NCBI GenBank assembly: GCA_964244295.1
Contig: CAXTIG010000002.1
Location: 124,001-188,000, forward strand
DNA from: JAJAZB01 sp964244295
GTDB taxonomy: Bacteria; Bacteroidota; Bacteroidia; Cytophagales; Spirosomataceae
Direction of reading: 5' to 3'
DNA: 64,000 bases
This document shows positions 17,130 to 26,387 of the stretch, piece after piece. The number at the start of each line of letters is the position of its first letter. Within the stretch, counting starts at the first letter, position 1. Both the position numbers and the translations under genes were made by a program. The notes under the pieces were generated by a model. That model had not been told where the DNA came from. It saw nothing but the letters and a program-made list of their open reading frames with translations, and did not search any database.

Positions 17130-20100
17130 TTAATTCTGTTTCGACTCCAGGGCAGAAAGTTTCCGTCGGGCTTCCTCCACGACCGACTTGTCTTCCGCGT
17201 TTTCGATGATCGAATTTAAGGTCGCTTTTGCATTGAAGGCATCGTTCTGGCCGATGTATACATCAGAAAGCAGCAAATAGCCCTGGTCGCGCCAGCGGGG
17301 CTGGTCTGGAAACTGGGGGAGTAATTCTTCGGTAATTTTATCGTACGCTTCCTTGTATTTTTTCTCAGCAAAAAGTGTTTTGGCTACCAGATACTTGGCT
17401 TCTGCCCCGTAAGCGTCTTTGGCCAACGTGGCCGACTTTTCCAGTTCTTCAATGGCCTGCTTGGTGTTTCCCTTCGCCAGAAAACTCTTCCCGACGTACA
17501 ACTGCGCCCGATTTTTTGCCCCAAACAACACATCGCCCCCGTTCAGCACTTCACGGGCGTACACGAGGGTAGAATCGTACTGCTGAAGTTGAAAATGGGC
17601 ATCCATCAATCCCGTCCAGGCCGTTAGAATGTCTTTTTTGTTCGCCGCCGTTCCAATCAGCGTGTGAAAGTGCCGAACGGCACGGGCAAAATTCCCCTGC
17701 TTTACTTCCAACTCAGCACTTCGCGCCGCTGCCCGGCTTACGAAGGAAGTCCGATTATCGCTGATCACCTGCGAAAAGTAGCGGAGAGCGTTGGGGGCAT
17801 CGTTCAGTCGGAAATACGAGTCAGCGAGGTAATATTTTCCTTCAAAATTCAGAGCACTAGCTGGGTACGTTTTCATAAACTTCAGCAGCGATTCAACCGA
17901 CCGATCGTATTTCTCGTTGAAATACAGGTTTTTAGCCGACTCAAATTCAATCTTTTCCAGCGACTCATCGCCTGGATTGTTTTTCTTGAACGATTCAAGG
18001 GCGTCCGAAAACTCCTCCGGTCGTCCAGCGGTGTTCAGCACGTCTTGCAGACCGAGCAAGGCAGGCTCCGCACTCCGGGAATTTGGGTATTTGCTCAAAA
18101 TCAGCCGGTAATCGGCGATGGCCTCGTCGTACTGCTTCAGGTTCGTGTAGGCGATAGCCCGGCGCAAGTGGGTAATTGGAACGAGCGGGCTTTTAGACTT
18201 CTCCTGAAGCAGGCGCGAAAACTGCCGGAGTGCAACTTGGTAGTTGGCATTGTTGAAATCGACCATGCCAAGCTGGAAGAGGGCATCATCGGCATACCGC
18301 GAAGTCGCGTACTGATTCAAAACCCGATCAAAAGCGCCTTTCGCTTCTTGGTCCCGATTGAGAAATTCCAGGATGATGCCTTTCTGGAAGGTGGCGTAAT
18401 CCTTGTCGGTCCGCCCTTGTGCAATCACTTGTTCATACGCTTTCAACGCTTCATCATAGTTTTTTGCGGCAAGGTAAGTGTCTCCCAAGCGTAGAAGAGC
18501 ATCTTCAAAATTAGCTTTACCTGTCAAATTTTTCGCTTGTTGGGCGTAGGCTTTAAACTGGGCGTTCGCCTTATCGAATTCCTGCGTGTTGTAATACGCA
18601 TACCCAAGTGCGTACCGGCTTTTAGTCTGATAATCAGATAGTCCAGAAGTATTTTCGGAACTCGCAATCAGTTGATTGTAAATCGGAATAGCTTGATCGA
18701 ATTTTCGTTCGGCTGATAGTGCCTCTGCTTTCCAGTATCGGGCGGCCGTTTTCAGACTCAGATCGATCGGAAATTGCAAAGACTTATCGAAGAGGTTAAT
18801 CGCCGAAGCGTACTGCTCGGAATTGTACTCCGCCGTGGCTTGTTTGAAAGCAGTCCGCTGGTATTTTTCCCGGACGGCTGGATTTCGCTGAAGCTGGCTT
18901 TCGTAATACTTCAGCGCCCCCAGGTAATCGTTTGTAACCTCGAACGCATCCCCCAACAATTCCTCGGCATCAGCCAAATACCGACTTTTTGAAAAATTTT
19001 GCTGAAAATCCTTCAACTCCCGGATGGCTTCCGCGCCGTTTCCGAGTTCAAGCTGCACCTTCGCGTGGTTGAAGGCGGCGTCTTCCTGCACCAATTTGTT
19101 GAAAGTTAGTCTCCGCGCCTGATCGAGCGCGGCGAGCGCCGAAGGCAAATTCTCGGAATTAAGGTATGCAACGCCGAGGTAATACGAAGCGTACTGGCTG
19201 AGGGTGTCCTTTCCCCCAGCGATCGGCTTCAGGGCTGCCGTGGCTCCGTTGTTGTCACCCGTGCGATAGAGCGCGTATCCGTAGCGATAGGCCGAAGCAG
19301 CAGGCATCCGGTTGCCGCGCAGGCTGGTGAAGAATTTGTATTTGACAACGGCCTTTTCGTACTCTTCGCGTTGCGTGTACACGTCGGCAGTCAGTAAGGC
19401 CAATTCATCGAGTTTTTTCCCGGAGCGCGGATTCTTGAGTAAGGGTTCGGCATACGCCAGTACCTGATCGTACTGCCCCTGACGGTAGTACGAGTGCCCA
19501 ATCCAGCCCGGAATTTCATTTCTATACTGGGCGGAGTTTTCGATCCGCTTGAAATCCTGCACCGCAGCCGCGTAATCGCCGTTAGTAAACTGAATCACCG
19601 CCGCGTAATAACTGGCCGGGATGCCGGTTTCGGGGTCTTCGAGTGTTTTGATTTTATTGAACGCTTTCAACGCGGAATCAAATTGCTTCAACTGGTAGTA
19701 CGCCATTCCCAGTTTAAACTGCGCATCGGTATTCCCACTGGTGGCCCCTTTCTCCAGGTACGGAATGGCCCGCTCATACGCTTGCTGGTTGTAAAAATAG
19801 AGGCCCAGATCGTTGTAAATCTGGCGGGCACGCGGGTGCTCCGCGTGATTGGTAGCAAATCGTTCGGCCTGAAGTTCGGCTTCGGGGTAACCCAGGTAGA
19901 GGGCAGACATGGCCACGTAATACTCGGCCGTCACCGCATTGTAGTCACCGCGTTCCAGCAATTCGCGGTGCGTTGCCAGGTAGCGTTGAAACTCCTCCCG
20001 AGCCGAGGCGTAGTTTTTCTGCTCAATAAATTCGAGGCCATTCCGAAAATGGGTCGCTGCCGGGTCGTAACTCAGGGTGTTTTGGGAGACCCCATCCAGA

Positions 20101-20156
20101 GAAAAAAAGCAGAGTAGACCGAAGCTAACAAGAAAGCGAAAGGAGCGTAAGCGCAT
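17130..20156 (-). CDS. Large periplasmic TPR protein
   Basis: 1008 residues; the ATG at 20156 begins a signal peptide (to about residue 25, ending GVSQ). Almost all of the mature protein is tetratricopeptide repeats, more than twenty by eye, with recurring A-x-x-Y and F-D-x-A-L patterns (e.g. YDEALKAYEQVIAQG, YDEAIADYRLILSKYPNS). Such a solenoid would serve as a scaffold in the periplasm. It heads the leftward cluster with the beta-barrel, HU-SPOR and TonB-like genes. A BamD/YbgF-like role in outer-membrane assembly or division is inference only. Confidence 0.88.
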   Translation of the reverse strand: MRLRSFRFLVSFGLLCFFSLDGVSQNTLSYDPAATHFRNGLEFIEQKNYASAREEFQRYLATHRELLERGDYNAVTAEYYVAMSALYLGYPEAELQAERFATNHAEHPRARQIYNDLGLYFYNQQAYERAIPYLEKGATSGNTDAQFKLGMAYYQLKQFDSALKAFNKIKTLEDPETGIPASYYAAVIQFTNGDYAAAVQDFKRIENSAQYRNEIPGWIGHSYYRQGQYDQVLAYAEPLLKNPRSGKKLDELALLTADVYTQREEYEKAVVKYKFFTSLRGNRMPAASAYRYGYALYRTGDNNGATAALKPIAGGKDTLSQYASYYLGVAYLNSENLPSALAALDQARRLTFNKLVQEDAAFNHAKVQLELGNGAEAIRELKDFQQNFSKSRYLADAEELLGDAFEVTNDYLGALKYYESQLQRNPAVREKYQRTAFKQATAEYNSEQYASAINLFDKSLQFPIDLSLKTAARYWKAEALSAERKFDQAIPIYNQLIASSENTSGLSDYQTKSRYALGYAYYNTQEFDKANAQFKAYAQQAKNLTGKANFEDALLRLGDTYLAAKNYDEALKAYEQVIAQGRTDKDYATFQKGIILEFLNRDQEAKGAFDRVLNQYATSRYADDALFQLGMVDFNNANYQVALRQFSRLLQEKSKSPLVPITHLRRAIAYTNLKQYDEAIADYRLILSKYPNSRSAEPALLGLQDVLNTAGRPEEFSDALESFKKNNPGDESLEKIEFESAKNLYFNEKYDRSVESLLKFMKTYPASALNFEGKYYLADSYFRLNDAPNALRYFSQVISDNRTSFVSRAAARSAELEVKQGNFARAVRHFHTLIGTAANKKDILTAWTGLMDAHFQLQQYDSTLVYAREVLNGGDVLFGAKNRAQLYVGKSFLAKGNTKQAIEELEKSATLAKDAYGAEAKYLVAKTLFAEKKYKEAYDKITEELLPQFPDQPRWRDQGYLLLSDVYIGQNDAFNAKATLNSIIENAEDKSVVEEARRKLSALESKQN

Positions 20157-20688
20157 GGAGTTGAAAACAAAAGTGCAGTAGTCCCGATGGGTGATCGTCG
20201 AAATTCCAGTCAATGGGCGGATTTGGTCAGGTGGGAGCCGTTGCGTATTTTCACGACTTTAAACGCAAATATTCAAAAATAAAGTATGATGAATCGCGGC
20301 CTCCACTGGCATTTACTGTTTTTCTATCCCTTTCCGCCGTCAATCTGTTCCCTCTTCGCTCCTCAAAAAATCAGGGTTTACCCCATTCGACACCTTCACC
20401 CAGTGTACCCCTCGAACTCCCAGAATTGATCGGAAAGGGGCCGGAAGCGTCTCGTCTGTCCGTCGTCTCAATTCCCTCAGAATTAAGTTAAAGAATTCAT
20501 CCTCCCCCTCCACCCGCAATTGGGAGCGTGAGTTATCGTTAGATGGGTCAGCCCATTCGTAGTGCTGACCTATTTTAGGTGTCCCGGCGAGCGCTTTTTT
20601 CGATGCACTCAGCGCTTGATGTCCACTTGTGCCACCTACGCAACAGAATTTGAATCGGGAAGGATTATACCTTAAAAACCAATGGTTT
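20157..20688. other. 532-bp region between divergent genes with an unassigned frame
   Basis: This region separates the TPR gene (minus) from the NYN gene (plus) and must hold both promoters. On the minus strand a frame stays open from 20732 down to a TGA at 20340 (about 130 codons), with segments such as QHYEWADPSNDNSRSQLRVE and RGVHWVKVSNG. There is no good internal ATG and the family is unknown. It could be a small gene, a remnant, or chance. No RNA gene was recognised. Confidence 0.4.
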
Positions 20689-21780
20689 ATGAGTCTCAAC
20701 ACGCATGACAACAAACTGATTAAGATTGGCATCTTTTACGATGGCGGCTATTTCGCCAGGGTGAGTCACTACTACCGCCACTACGACCCCCGACGTTCCC
20801 GCATCAGCATCCGTGGCCTGCACGAATTCATTCGGGAAACCGTGGCCCAATTGGAGAAAGTTGACACCCGAAATTTTTGTCAGATTGTCGATGCCCATTA
20901 TTTCCGGGGCCGCTTTAGTGCTTATGAAGCCGCAAAACGACAAAATCAGCTTTTTAACGAACGGCTTTTCGACGACGTACTGATGTACGGCAACATCGTG
21001 ACCCATTACCTCCCGATGATGGCCGACCGGAGTGGACGTAATTTTATGACGGAAAAAGGGATCGACGTTTGGTTCGCCCTGGAAGCCTACGAACTCTCCA
21101 TTTTAAAGCGCTTCAATGTGGTCGTGCTCATCACCGGCGACGGCGACCACCTTCCCCTTATCCGAAAGCTGAATGCTCTAGGCACGCGGGTGATGCTACT
21201 TTACTGGGACATTGAATTTCCGACGGATACCATCGAAAAGCCAATCCGTACCAGTCAGACGCTCATCAACGAGGCTACCTACGAAATCAACATGGTCAAC
21301 GTGTTGAACACGCGTAAACAGACTCCAATCGTAGAGAACATTTTTCTCGAATCGGAAGACTCCAACCGGGAAGAGGAGGAGCCACGAGTGGTTCGGAGCG
21401 TAATTCCCGCGATCTTTTCGGCACGCCCAGACACCGGGCTGGTTTCGACGGGTACGACTCAGCCGTACACGAACACGCCGGGAACGGCCATTCCTGGCAA
21501 GAAGTACAAAGGCAAAGTCATTCACATCGACCACCAAAAAGGCATCGGGAATCTGAACGGGCTGGACAATGACTACGCCAACCTGATTTTCTTCCGGAAT
21601 TTCCGCGAACCCGAAGCCTTTGACGAACTACAGAAATACGACCCGGTGGAATTTGAAGTGAGTCGGAATTTGAAGGGCGAACTTGCCATCAACGTTCACG
21701 TAACCGAGTACGAGTACGACGAACAGGAAGAATCGGCTCTCCCTCAAAATCAGGAACAGAACGAAAAAACCATCTTATAA
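20689..21780 (+). CDS. NYN-domain nuclease with cold-shock-like C-terminal domain
   Basis: 363 residues from ATG 20689; an earlier in-frame codon at 20629 adds sequence unlike the family. A NYN (PIN-like, LabA/DUF88) domain covers about 10-205, with acidic residues in IFYDGGYF (Asp18), KGIDVWFA (Asp126) and ITGDGDHLPL (Asp151, Asp153). After a disordered linker, residues 272-338 (YKGKVIHIDHQKGIGNLN ... LIFFRNF ... VEFEV ... AINVHV) match the five-strand pattern of a cold-shock OB fold. It is probably an RNA-binding endonuclease. The C-terminus is acidic and Gln-rich. A bidirectional terminator follows. Confidence 0.85.
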   Translation: MSLNTHDNKLIKIGIFYDGGYFARVSHYYRHYDPRRSRISIRGLHEFIRETVAQLEKVDTRNFCQIVDAHYFRGRFSAYEAAKRQNQLFNERLFDDVLMYGNIVTHYLPMMADRSGRNFMTEKGIDVWFALEAYELSILKRFNVVVLITGDGDHLPLIRKLNALGTRVMLLYWDIEFPTDTIEKPIRTSQTLINEATYEINMVNVLNTRKQTPIVENIFLESEDSNREEEEPRVVRSVIPAIFSARPDTGLVSTGTTQPYTNTPGTAIPGKKYKGKVIHIDHQKGIGNLNGLDNDYANLIFFRNFREPEAFDELQKYDPVEFEVSRNLKGELAINVHVTEYEYDEQEESALPQNQEQNEKTIL

Positions 21781-21781
21781 C

Positions 21782-21807
21782 AAAAAAGGGGCGAATGCCC
21801 CTTTTTT
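21782..21807. terminator. Bidirectional terminator
   Basis: An 11-bp stem AAAAAAGGGGC / GCCCCTTTTTT with a GAAT loop lies between the stops of the NYN gene and the convergent 81-residue gene. Confidence 0.92.
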
Positions 21808-21809
21808 GT

Positions 21810-22055
21810 TTAATCTTCCACGTTTTCCATCGCCAGTTCCCAGTCCGTTCGCATGGCTTCGAAGCGATGCATCACCTTTTCCAGAAAGGAGTCGTTCACC
21901 ATGTCCCGGACGTCTTCCTCACTGGCAACGTCCAACTCGCTGACCTTGTAGGTCTGTTCGAAGGAACCAAGCTCGATTTTTACGATAAACTTCGAATTCC
22001 AACCGTACAGAGAGATTTTGCAGGTGTCGTGCGGAATTGAACCAATGAGTTTCAT
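21810..22055 (-). CDS. Conserved small protein, unknown function
   Basis: 81 residues, acidic, no signal peptide or membrane segment (begins MKLIGSIPHDTCKISLYGWN). It reads as a small mixed alpha/beta cytoplasmic protein. Its ATG overlaps the stop of the upstream cyclophilin gene by four bases (ATGA), so the two are translationally coupled. No family name could be assigned. Confidence 0.75.
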   Translation of the reverse strand: MKLIGSIPHDTCKISLYGWNSKFIVKIELGSFEQTYKVSELDVASEEDVRDMVNDSFLEKVMHRFEAMRTDWELAMENVED

Positions 22056-22495
22056 TCTTCTGATTCAATTACGTTGATTTTCACTATTTTATCCCCTTGA
22101 CGAATGGCATCCAGCACATCGAGACCTTCGACGACTTTGCCAAAACAGGTATGCTTCCGGTCGAGATGCGCGGTATTTCGCCGACTCAGGCAAATGAAAA
22201 ACTGTGACCCGCCCGTATTCGGTCCCCGATGGGCCATCGAAAGTACCCCCCGGTCGTGGTATTGATTCCCCCCGTCAAGTTCATCCGGGATGGAATACCC
22301 TGGCCCTCCCCCACCCGTTCCAGTTGGATCCCCACCTTGTACGACAAAATCGGGTATGACCCGGTGAAACGTCACCCCGTCATAAAACCCTTTACGGGCA
22401 AGAGAGATAAAATTATCAACGTGGATCGGGGTGTCTTGCTCAAAAAATTCGAGCATCATCGTTCCTTTTTCCGTCTGCATTTCGGCTTTTAGCAT
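22052..22495 (-). CDS. Peptidyl-prolyl cis-trans isomerase, cyclophilin type
   Basis: 147 residues from ATG 22495; the frame extends to 22546 without family-like sequence. The cyclophilin core is clear: FHRVIPDFVVQGGDPTGTG, then GVLSMAHRGPNTGGSQFFIC and HLDRKHTCFGKVVEGLDVLD. The catalytic Arg is in FHRVIP. No signal peptide, so it should be cytoplasmic. It forms a two-gene unit with the 81-residue gene. Confidence 0.95.
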   Translation of the reverse strand: MLKAEMQTEKGTMMLEFFEQDTPIHVDNFISLARKGFYDGVTFHRVIPDFVVQGGDPTGTGGGGPGYSIPDELDGGNQYHDRGVLSMAHRGPNTGGSQFFICLSRRNTAHLDRKHTCFGKVVEGLDVLDAIRQGDKIVKINVIESEE

Positions 22496-22576
22496 AATTT
22501 TGAAGGTTGTTGCCGGTTTAGCTTCGGCACTTGTTTGAAAAGGCAAAAGTACGTTTTCTTGCCAAACATCATTTCC

Positions 22577-23611
22577 ATGCGCGTTTCAATCAGCTTGATT
22601 TGTTTCGTTCTGCTCATTCAATCGTGTGGTAGTCAGCGAAAAAACGAGGCCTATCAGTTTTTCATCAAAGCCAATGCGGCCGCGCTTCAACGGGACGATC
22701 AGGAGGCGTTACGGCTCTACACGGAGGCCATTAAAAAAAAGCCCGACTGGGCCGATGCGTATTTCAACCGTGGGTTGTGCTACCGTAAGTTAGGACAACT
22801 TGATCAGGCACAAGCCGACTTTCAACAGGCCCTTCAACTCGACCCAGAATTTGGAATGGCCCAGTACAGTTTAGCTAAGCTTCTTGCCGACAGGGGTAAG
22901 TGGACTGAGAGTTTGGCTGAATTCAAACGTTTCCCCACAGTTTATCAAGATTCTACCTACGTGCTAATCGGATTGGCGAACGCTAATTCGCAATTGGGAA
23001 ACTACGCTTCGGCCTTAGCCGATTATAACCGTGCCTTGTCATTGGCAAAAAAAATACCCGAAAAAACGGAAATTTTAGTAAATCGAGGCAGTCTGTTTTA
23101 CTTAGAAAAACGACTTGGAGCAGCCGAAGCCGATTTCAGGCAAGCGGTAAAGCTGAATCAGAACGAGGATTTTGCGCTGAATAATTTAAGCCTGATTGAG
23201 GCAAAAAAAAATAGATTTCCTGAAGCACTGACCCTAGTTGAACGGGCAATTTCGCTCAGACCAAATCAGAGCATCTACTTCAACAATCGAGGATATATCC
23301 TCCTGCGGTTAAACCGATTGCCTGAGGCCAAAGAAGCCATCGAGTCTGCTCTTCGTTTAGATGACACCAATGCATGGGGTTGGCGGAACATTGGAATTTA
23401 CTACCTCAAGATCAATCAATTAGCCAATGCCCTTCGTGAATTAAGCAAGGCAGAGAAAATCGACCCTTCCATCGAAAAACTCTACTATTATTTGGGCGAA
23501 GTTAATCGGCAGACCAACAGATTGAGCGCCGCGTGTGATGCCTATCGAAATGGGGAACGGTTAAATGACTCTGATGCTATTGCTGCTCGGAAACACTACT
23601 GTCGTCCTTAA
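22577..23611 (+). CDS. TPR lipoprotein
   Basis: 344 residues; ATG 22577 gives a lipoprotein signal with LIQSC (Cys at about 17). The mature part has about eight tetratricopeptide repeats (e.g. PDWADAYFNRGLCYRKLGQL, YASALADYNRALSLAKK). It is probably anchored in the envelope and binds proteins. It is divergent from the cyclophilin gene (81 bp), and its stop overlaps the convergent menD stop by four bases. Confidence 0.9.
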   Translation: MRVSISLICFVLLIQSCGSQRKNEAYQFFIKANAAALQRDDQEALRLYTEAIKKKPDWADAYFNRGLCYRKLGQLDQAQADFQQALQLDPEFGMAQYSLAKLLADRGKWTESLAEFKRFPTVYQDSTYVLIGLANANSQLGNYASALADYNRALSLAKKIPEKTEILVNRGSLFYLEKRLGAAEADFRQAVKLNQNEDFALNNLSLIEAKKNRFPEALTLVERAISLRPNQSIYFNNRGYILLRLNRLPEAKEAIESALRLDDTNAWGWRNIGIYYLKINQLANALRELSKAEKIDPSIEKLYYYLGEVNRQTNRLSAACDAYRNGERLNDSDAIAARKHYCRP

Positions 23612-25344
23612 AAAACTAATTGCTGCATTCTTTCCTTAAATTCTGTAAATACCCGCCCATTAATTTCACCATCTGTTTCAATCTCTATCAACTTGGTTTG
23701 GTTATCCTCTAAAATGAATGTGGCCCAGTCCTGTCTCAATTCCTCCCAATTCTTTGCCGAAAAATAGACAATTTCAGCATCCTCACAGGTACGTTTCGCA
23801 TTCATTCCGTGTACAGTTTCAAAAAACTCCGCTCGCTCAGGCAGTTTCGTCGGTCCTTCGATCATCCTGAATATTCCCCCCCCGTGGTTGTTAAATAGTA
23901 CAATGCGGAGATTTGGCGGAACGTGTGGATGCCATAGGCCATTCCGGTCGTATAAGAAAGCTACATCGCCTATAAACAAAAAAACTGGCGTTTGTGAGGC
24001 AATCGCTGCTCCGACCGCCGTGCTAAGGCAGCCATCTATTCCGCTGGTACCCCGATTGCTAAATACCCGGATGTTTTTATATTTTTGGATTCCATTAAAA
24101 TTTGCATACCGTACTACCATGCTATTTGCCAGGTGTAAGTCACAGGTCTGAGGCAAATTTTCCATCGCAAAGTGTAAGGCGCTAAACTCATTAAAGTCTG
24201 TTTGGCGCGAAAATTCGGCCTCAAGAAATCTGCTTGCCGCGAAATTCGCCTTTTGCCAATCAGCCAGGTAGTTACCTTCAAAAAGCCCAAAATCCCCTTC
24301 TCTAAATTGTTGCATGTCTAAATCTTCTATCAACTGTTTAAAAAAAGGTTCTGGTTCTACCTGAATAATACGAGTGACGGATTGAAATGGATCGTGAATG
24401 ATATCCCCAAACTGCAAATGCCAATGAAAATTGGGTGAAAATTTTCTTAAAAAAAGTTTAAGGTTTTTTGAAATGAATGAATTCCCGAACGTGATTAGTA
24501 ATTCTGGTCTGAGTCTTTCCAATTCTTCGCTGTTTTTGGAAGAAAGAATAATGTCTTGCTTGTCGACGAAATTAGTTGCGTTTCCATTCGATATCACGTC
24601 AACAATGACTGGAATGGAAAATTCGTCAACAATCGTGTGAAGAGTTGCGGTTAGTTCGGCATCAATCCATCCCTGGCCCGCTGCGATGAGCACATTTTTG
24701 GCCGATTGAAGTTCACCGATTAACTCCTCCCAAGTAGATGACGAAAGAATTTTACTAGTTTTCGGTGCATCAATAATCCGGATGTTTTTATTAAAAATAA
24801 ATTTTTCCTTCTCTTCGGGGTAGAACGGTTCCCGAATAGGAATATTGATATGGACAGGACCCGCCGGATTAGTGGTCAGGGTATTGATACTTTGGTTGAG
24901 TATTCTATTGATAAAAACTTCGGAATCTGTATGAATATAATTATCAGGTAACTGATGCTGTTGTTTCACGTGCCCTTCAAATATTTGTTGTTGATTTATC
25001 ATTTGACCATCTTGCTGATTCAGCCAGGTAGCGGGTCGGTCACAGGTTAGAATAAGGAGGGGAACTTCGTTAAAATAGGCCTCTGCTACGGCTGGGGCAA
25101 AATTCAGTGCTGCCGTGCCGGATGTACATACCAAGGCGACGGGTTCCTGCACTGATTGCGATAACCCTAATCCAATATACGCCGCAGATCGCTCGTCCGG
25201 AATAACCAAGGTCGAGATGTCAGGATGACGAGCAAACCCTAACGTGAGGGCAGCACTTCGAGAACCTGGAGAAATAATAGCAAAGCGAATGCCCTTTTTT
25301 GCACAAATTTCTACCAGATCGAGCAGGGGTTGGATAACGGCCAC
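23608..25344 (-). CDS. menD: SEPHCHC synthase (menaquinone synthesis)
   Basis: 578 residues, GTG start at 25344. A thiamine-diphosphate enzyme that joins 2-oxoglutarate to isochorismate early in menaquinone synthesis. The N-terminal PYR domain contains SPGSRSAALTLGFARHPDIS, DERSAAYIGLGLSQ and CTSGTAALNFAPAVAEAYFN. The C-terminal ThDP-binding part has NRGTSGIDGCLSTAVG and FLFIGDVAFLYDRNGLW, then NNHGGGIFRMIEG. No other men genes are in the window. It lies downstream of rpoD but is separated by a terminator. Confidence 0.96.
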   Translation of the reverse strand: MAVIQPLLDLVEICAKKGIRFAIISPGSRSAALTLGFARHPDISTLVIPDERSAAYIGLGLSQSVQEPVALVCTSGTAALNFAPAVAEAYFNEVPLLILTCDRPATWLNQQDGQMINQQQIFEGHVKQQHQLPDNYIHTDSEVFINRILNQSINTLTTNPAGPVHINIPIREPFYPEEKEKFIFNKNIRIIDAPKTSKILSSSTWEELIGELQSAKNVLIAAGQGWIDAELTATLHTIVDEFSIPVIVDVISNGNATNFVDKQDIILSSKNSEELERLRPELLITFGNSFISKNLKLFLRKFSPNFHWHLQFGDIIHDPFQSVTRIIQVEPEPFFKQLIEDLDMQQFREGDFGLFEGNYLADWQKANFAASRFLEAEFSRQTDFNEFSALHFAMENLPQTCDLHLANSMVVRYANFNGIQKYKNIRVFSNRGTSGIDGCLSTAVGAAIASQTPVFLFIGDVAFLYDRNGLWHPHVPPNLRIVLFNNHGGGIFRMIEGPTKLPERAEFFETVHGMNAKRTCEDAEIVYFSAKNWEELRQDWATFILEDNQTKLIEIETDGEINGRVFTEFKERMQQLVF

Positions 25345-25372
25345 GGATAAATCGAAAATGAAAGCAGGTTAA

Positions 25373-25400
25373 ACAAAAAAGCCCCGAATGACGGGGCTTT
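25373..25400 (-). terminator. Intrinsic terminator after rpoD
   Basis: Read on the minus strand, the stem AAAGCCCCG / CGGGGCTTT has a 5-nt loop and continues into a T-run (25380-25375). It separates rpoD from menD. Confidence 0.9.
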
Positions 25401-25415
25401 CAATACGGAGAGAAA

Positions 25416-26279
25416 TTAACCAAGATAGGTTTTAAGTGCTTTACTTCGGGAGGTGTGGCGCAACCGACGAATTGCTTTTTCTTTAATCTGCCTTACTCGT
25501 TCACGGGTCAAATTAAATTTCTCCCCAATTTCTTCTAGTGTCATAGCGTGTTCCCCATTCAGGCCAAAGTAAAGCGTAATGACATCCGCTTCCCGTTGCG
25601 TGAGCGTGGAGAGGGCACGCTGAACTTCCCGCCGAAGAGAATCATTAATCAATCCGGCATCTGGTTTATCTTCGCTGTCATTTTCCAACACGTCGAGCAG
25701 GCTATTTTCTTCACCCTGCACAAACGGAGCATCCATTGAAACGTGACGACCTGAGATTTTCAACGTGTCAACAACTTCATTGGTACTTACTTCCAATACT
25801 TCGGCTAATTCTTCCGGCGAAGGCTCGCGCTCAAATTTTTGCTCAAGTTCGGAGAACGTTTTAGAAATCTTGTTCAAAGACCCCACTCGATTGAGGGGTA
25901 AACGGACAATCCTGGATTGTTCGGCCAGCGCTTGCAGGATGGACTGACGAATCCACCATACAGCGTAGGAGATAAATTTGAAGCCCCGTGTCTCATCAAA
26001 ACGTTGAGCAGCTTTGATGAGACCCAAGTTTCCTTCGTTAATTAAATCGCCAAGAGAAAGTCCCTGGTTTTGGTATTGTTTTGCGACCGATACCACAAAC
26101 CGAAGGTTTGCTTTCGTCAATCGTTCCAGTGCCTGTTGATCCCCCTCCCGAATTTGTTGTGCTAATTTCACTTCCTCATCGGGAGTGAGGAGGTCCACTT
26201 TCCCGATTTCTTGCAAATACTTATCCAACGATTGGCTCTCGCGGTTCGTGATTTGCTTACTAATCTTGAGCTGTCTCAT
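25416..26279 (-). CDS. rpoD: Primary RNA polymerase sigma factor (sigma-70 type)
   Basis: 287 residues from ATG 26279 (MRQLKISKQITNRES), the normal short Bacteroidota form without region 1.1. Region 1.2 (SLDKYLQEIGKVDLLTPDEE), region 2 with NLRFVVSVAKQYQNQGLSLG, GLIKAAQRFDETRGFKFISY and WWIRQSI, region 3, and region 4.2 with TLEEIGEKFNLTRERVRQIK are all visible. It should direct transcription from the TAnnTTTG boxes noted at the tRNA genes. It follows pnp after a 108-bp gap containing an imperfect hairpin. Confidence 0.97.
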   Translation of the reverse strand: MRQLKISKQITNRESQSLDKYLQEIGKVDLLTPDEEVKLAQQIREGDQQALERLTKANLRFVVSVAKQYQNQGLSLGDLINEGNLGLIKAAQRFDETRGFKFISYAVWWIRQSILQALAEQSRIVRLPLNRVGSLNKISKTFSELEQKFEREPSPEELAEVLEVSTNEVVDTLKISGRHVSMDAPFVQGEENSLLDVLENDSEDKPDAGLINDSLRREVQRALSTLTQREADVITLYFGLNGEHAMTLEEIGEKFNLTRERVRQIKEKAIRRLRHTSRSKALKTYLG

Positions 26280-26313
26280 GGAAGTGCAGAATAAATTATG
26301 ATAAGTTAACAGA

Positions 26314-26345
26314 CTCGTTGCAGAACACAATTGTTCCGCAACGAG
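26314..26345. repeat. Hairpin between pnp and rpoD
   Basis: Outer arms CTCGTTGC / GCAACGAG (26314-26321 and 26338-26345) enclose inner arms GAACA / TGTTC. No long T-run follows in either direction. It may be a weak pnp terminator or an element of the rpoD leader. Confidence 0.5.
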
Positions 26346-26387
26346 CTATTGCATTGCTGGTCTAACAAGCAACTCCGCTTTTTTGTT

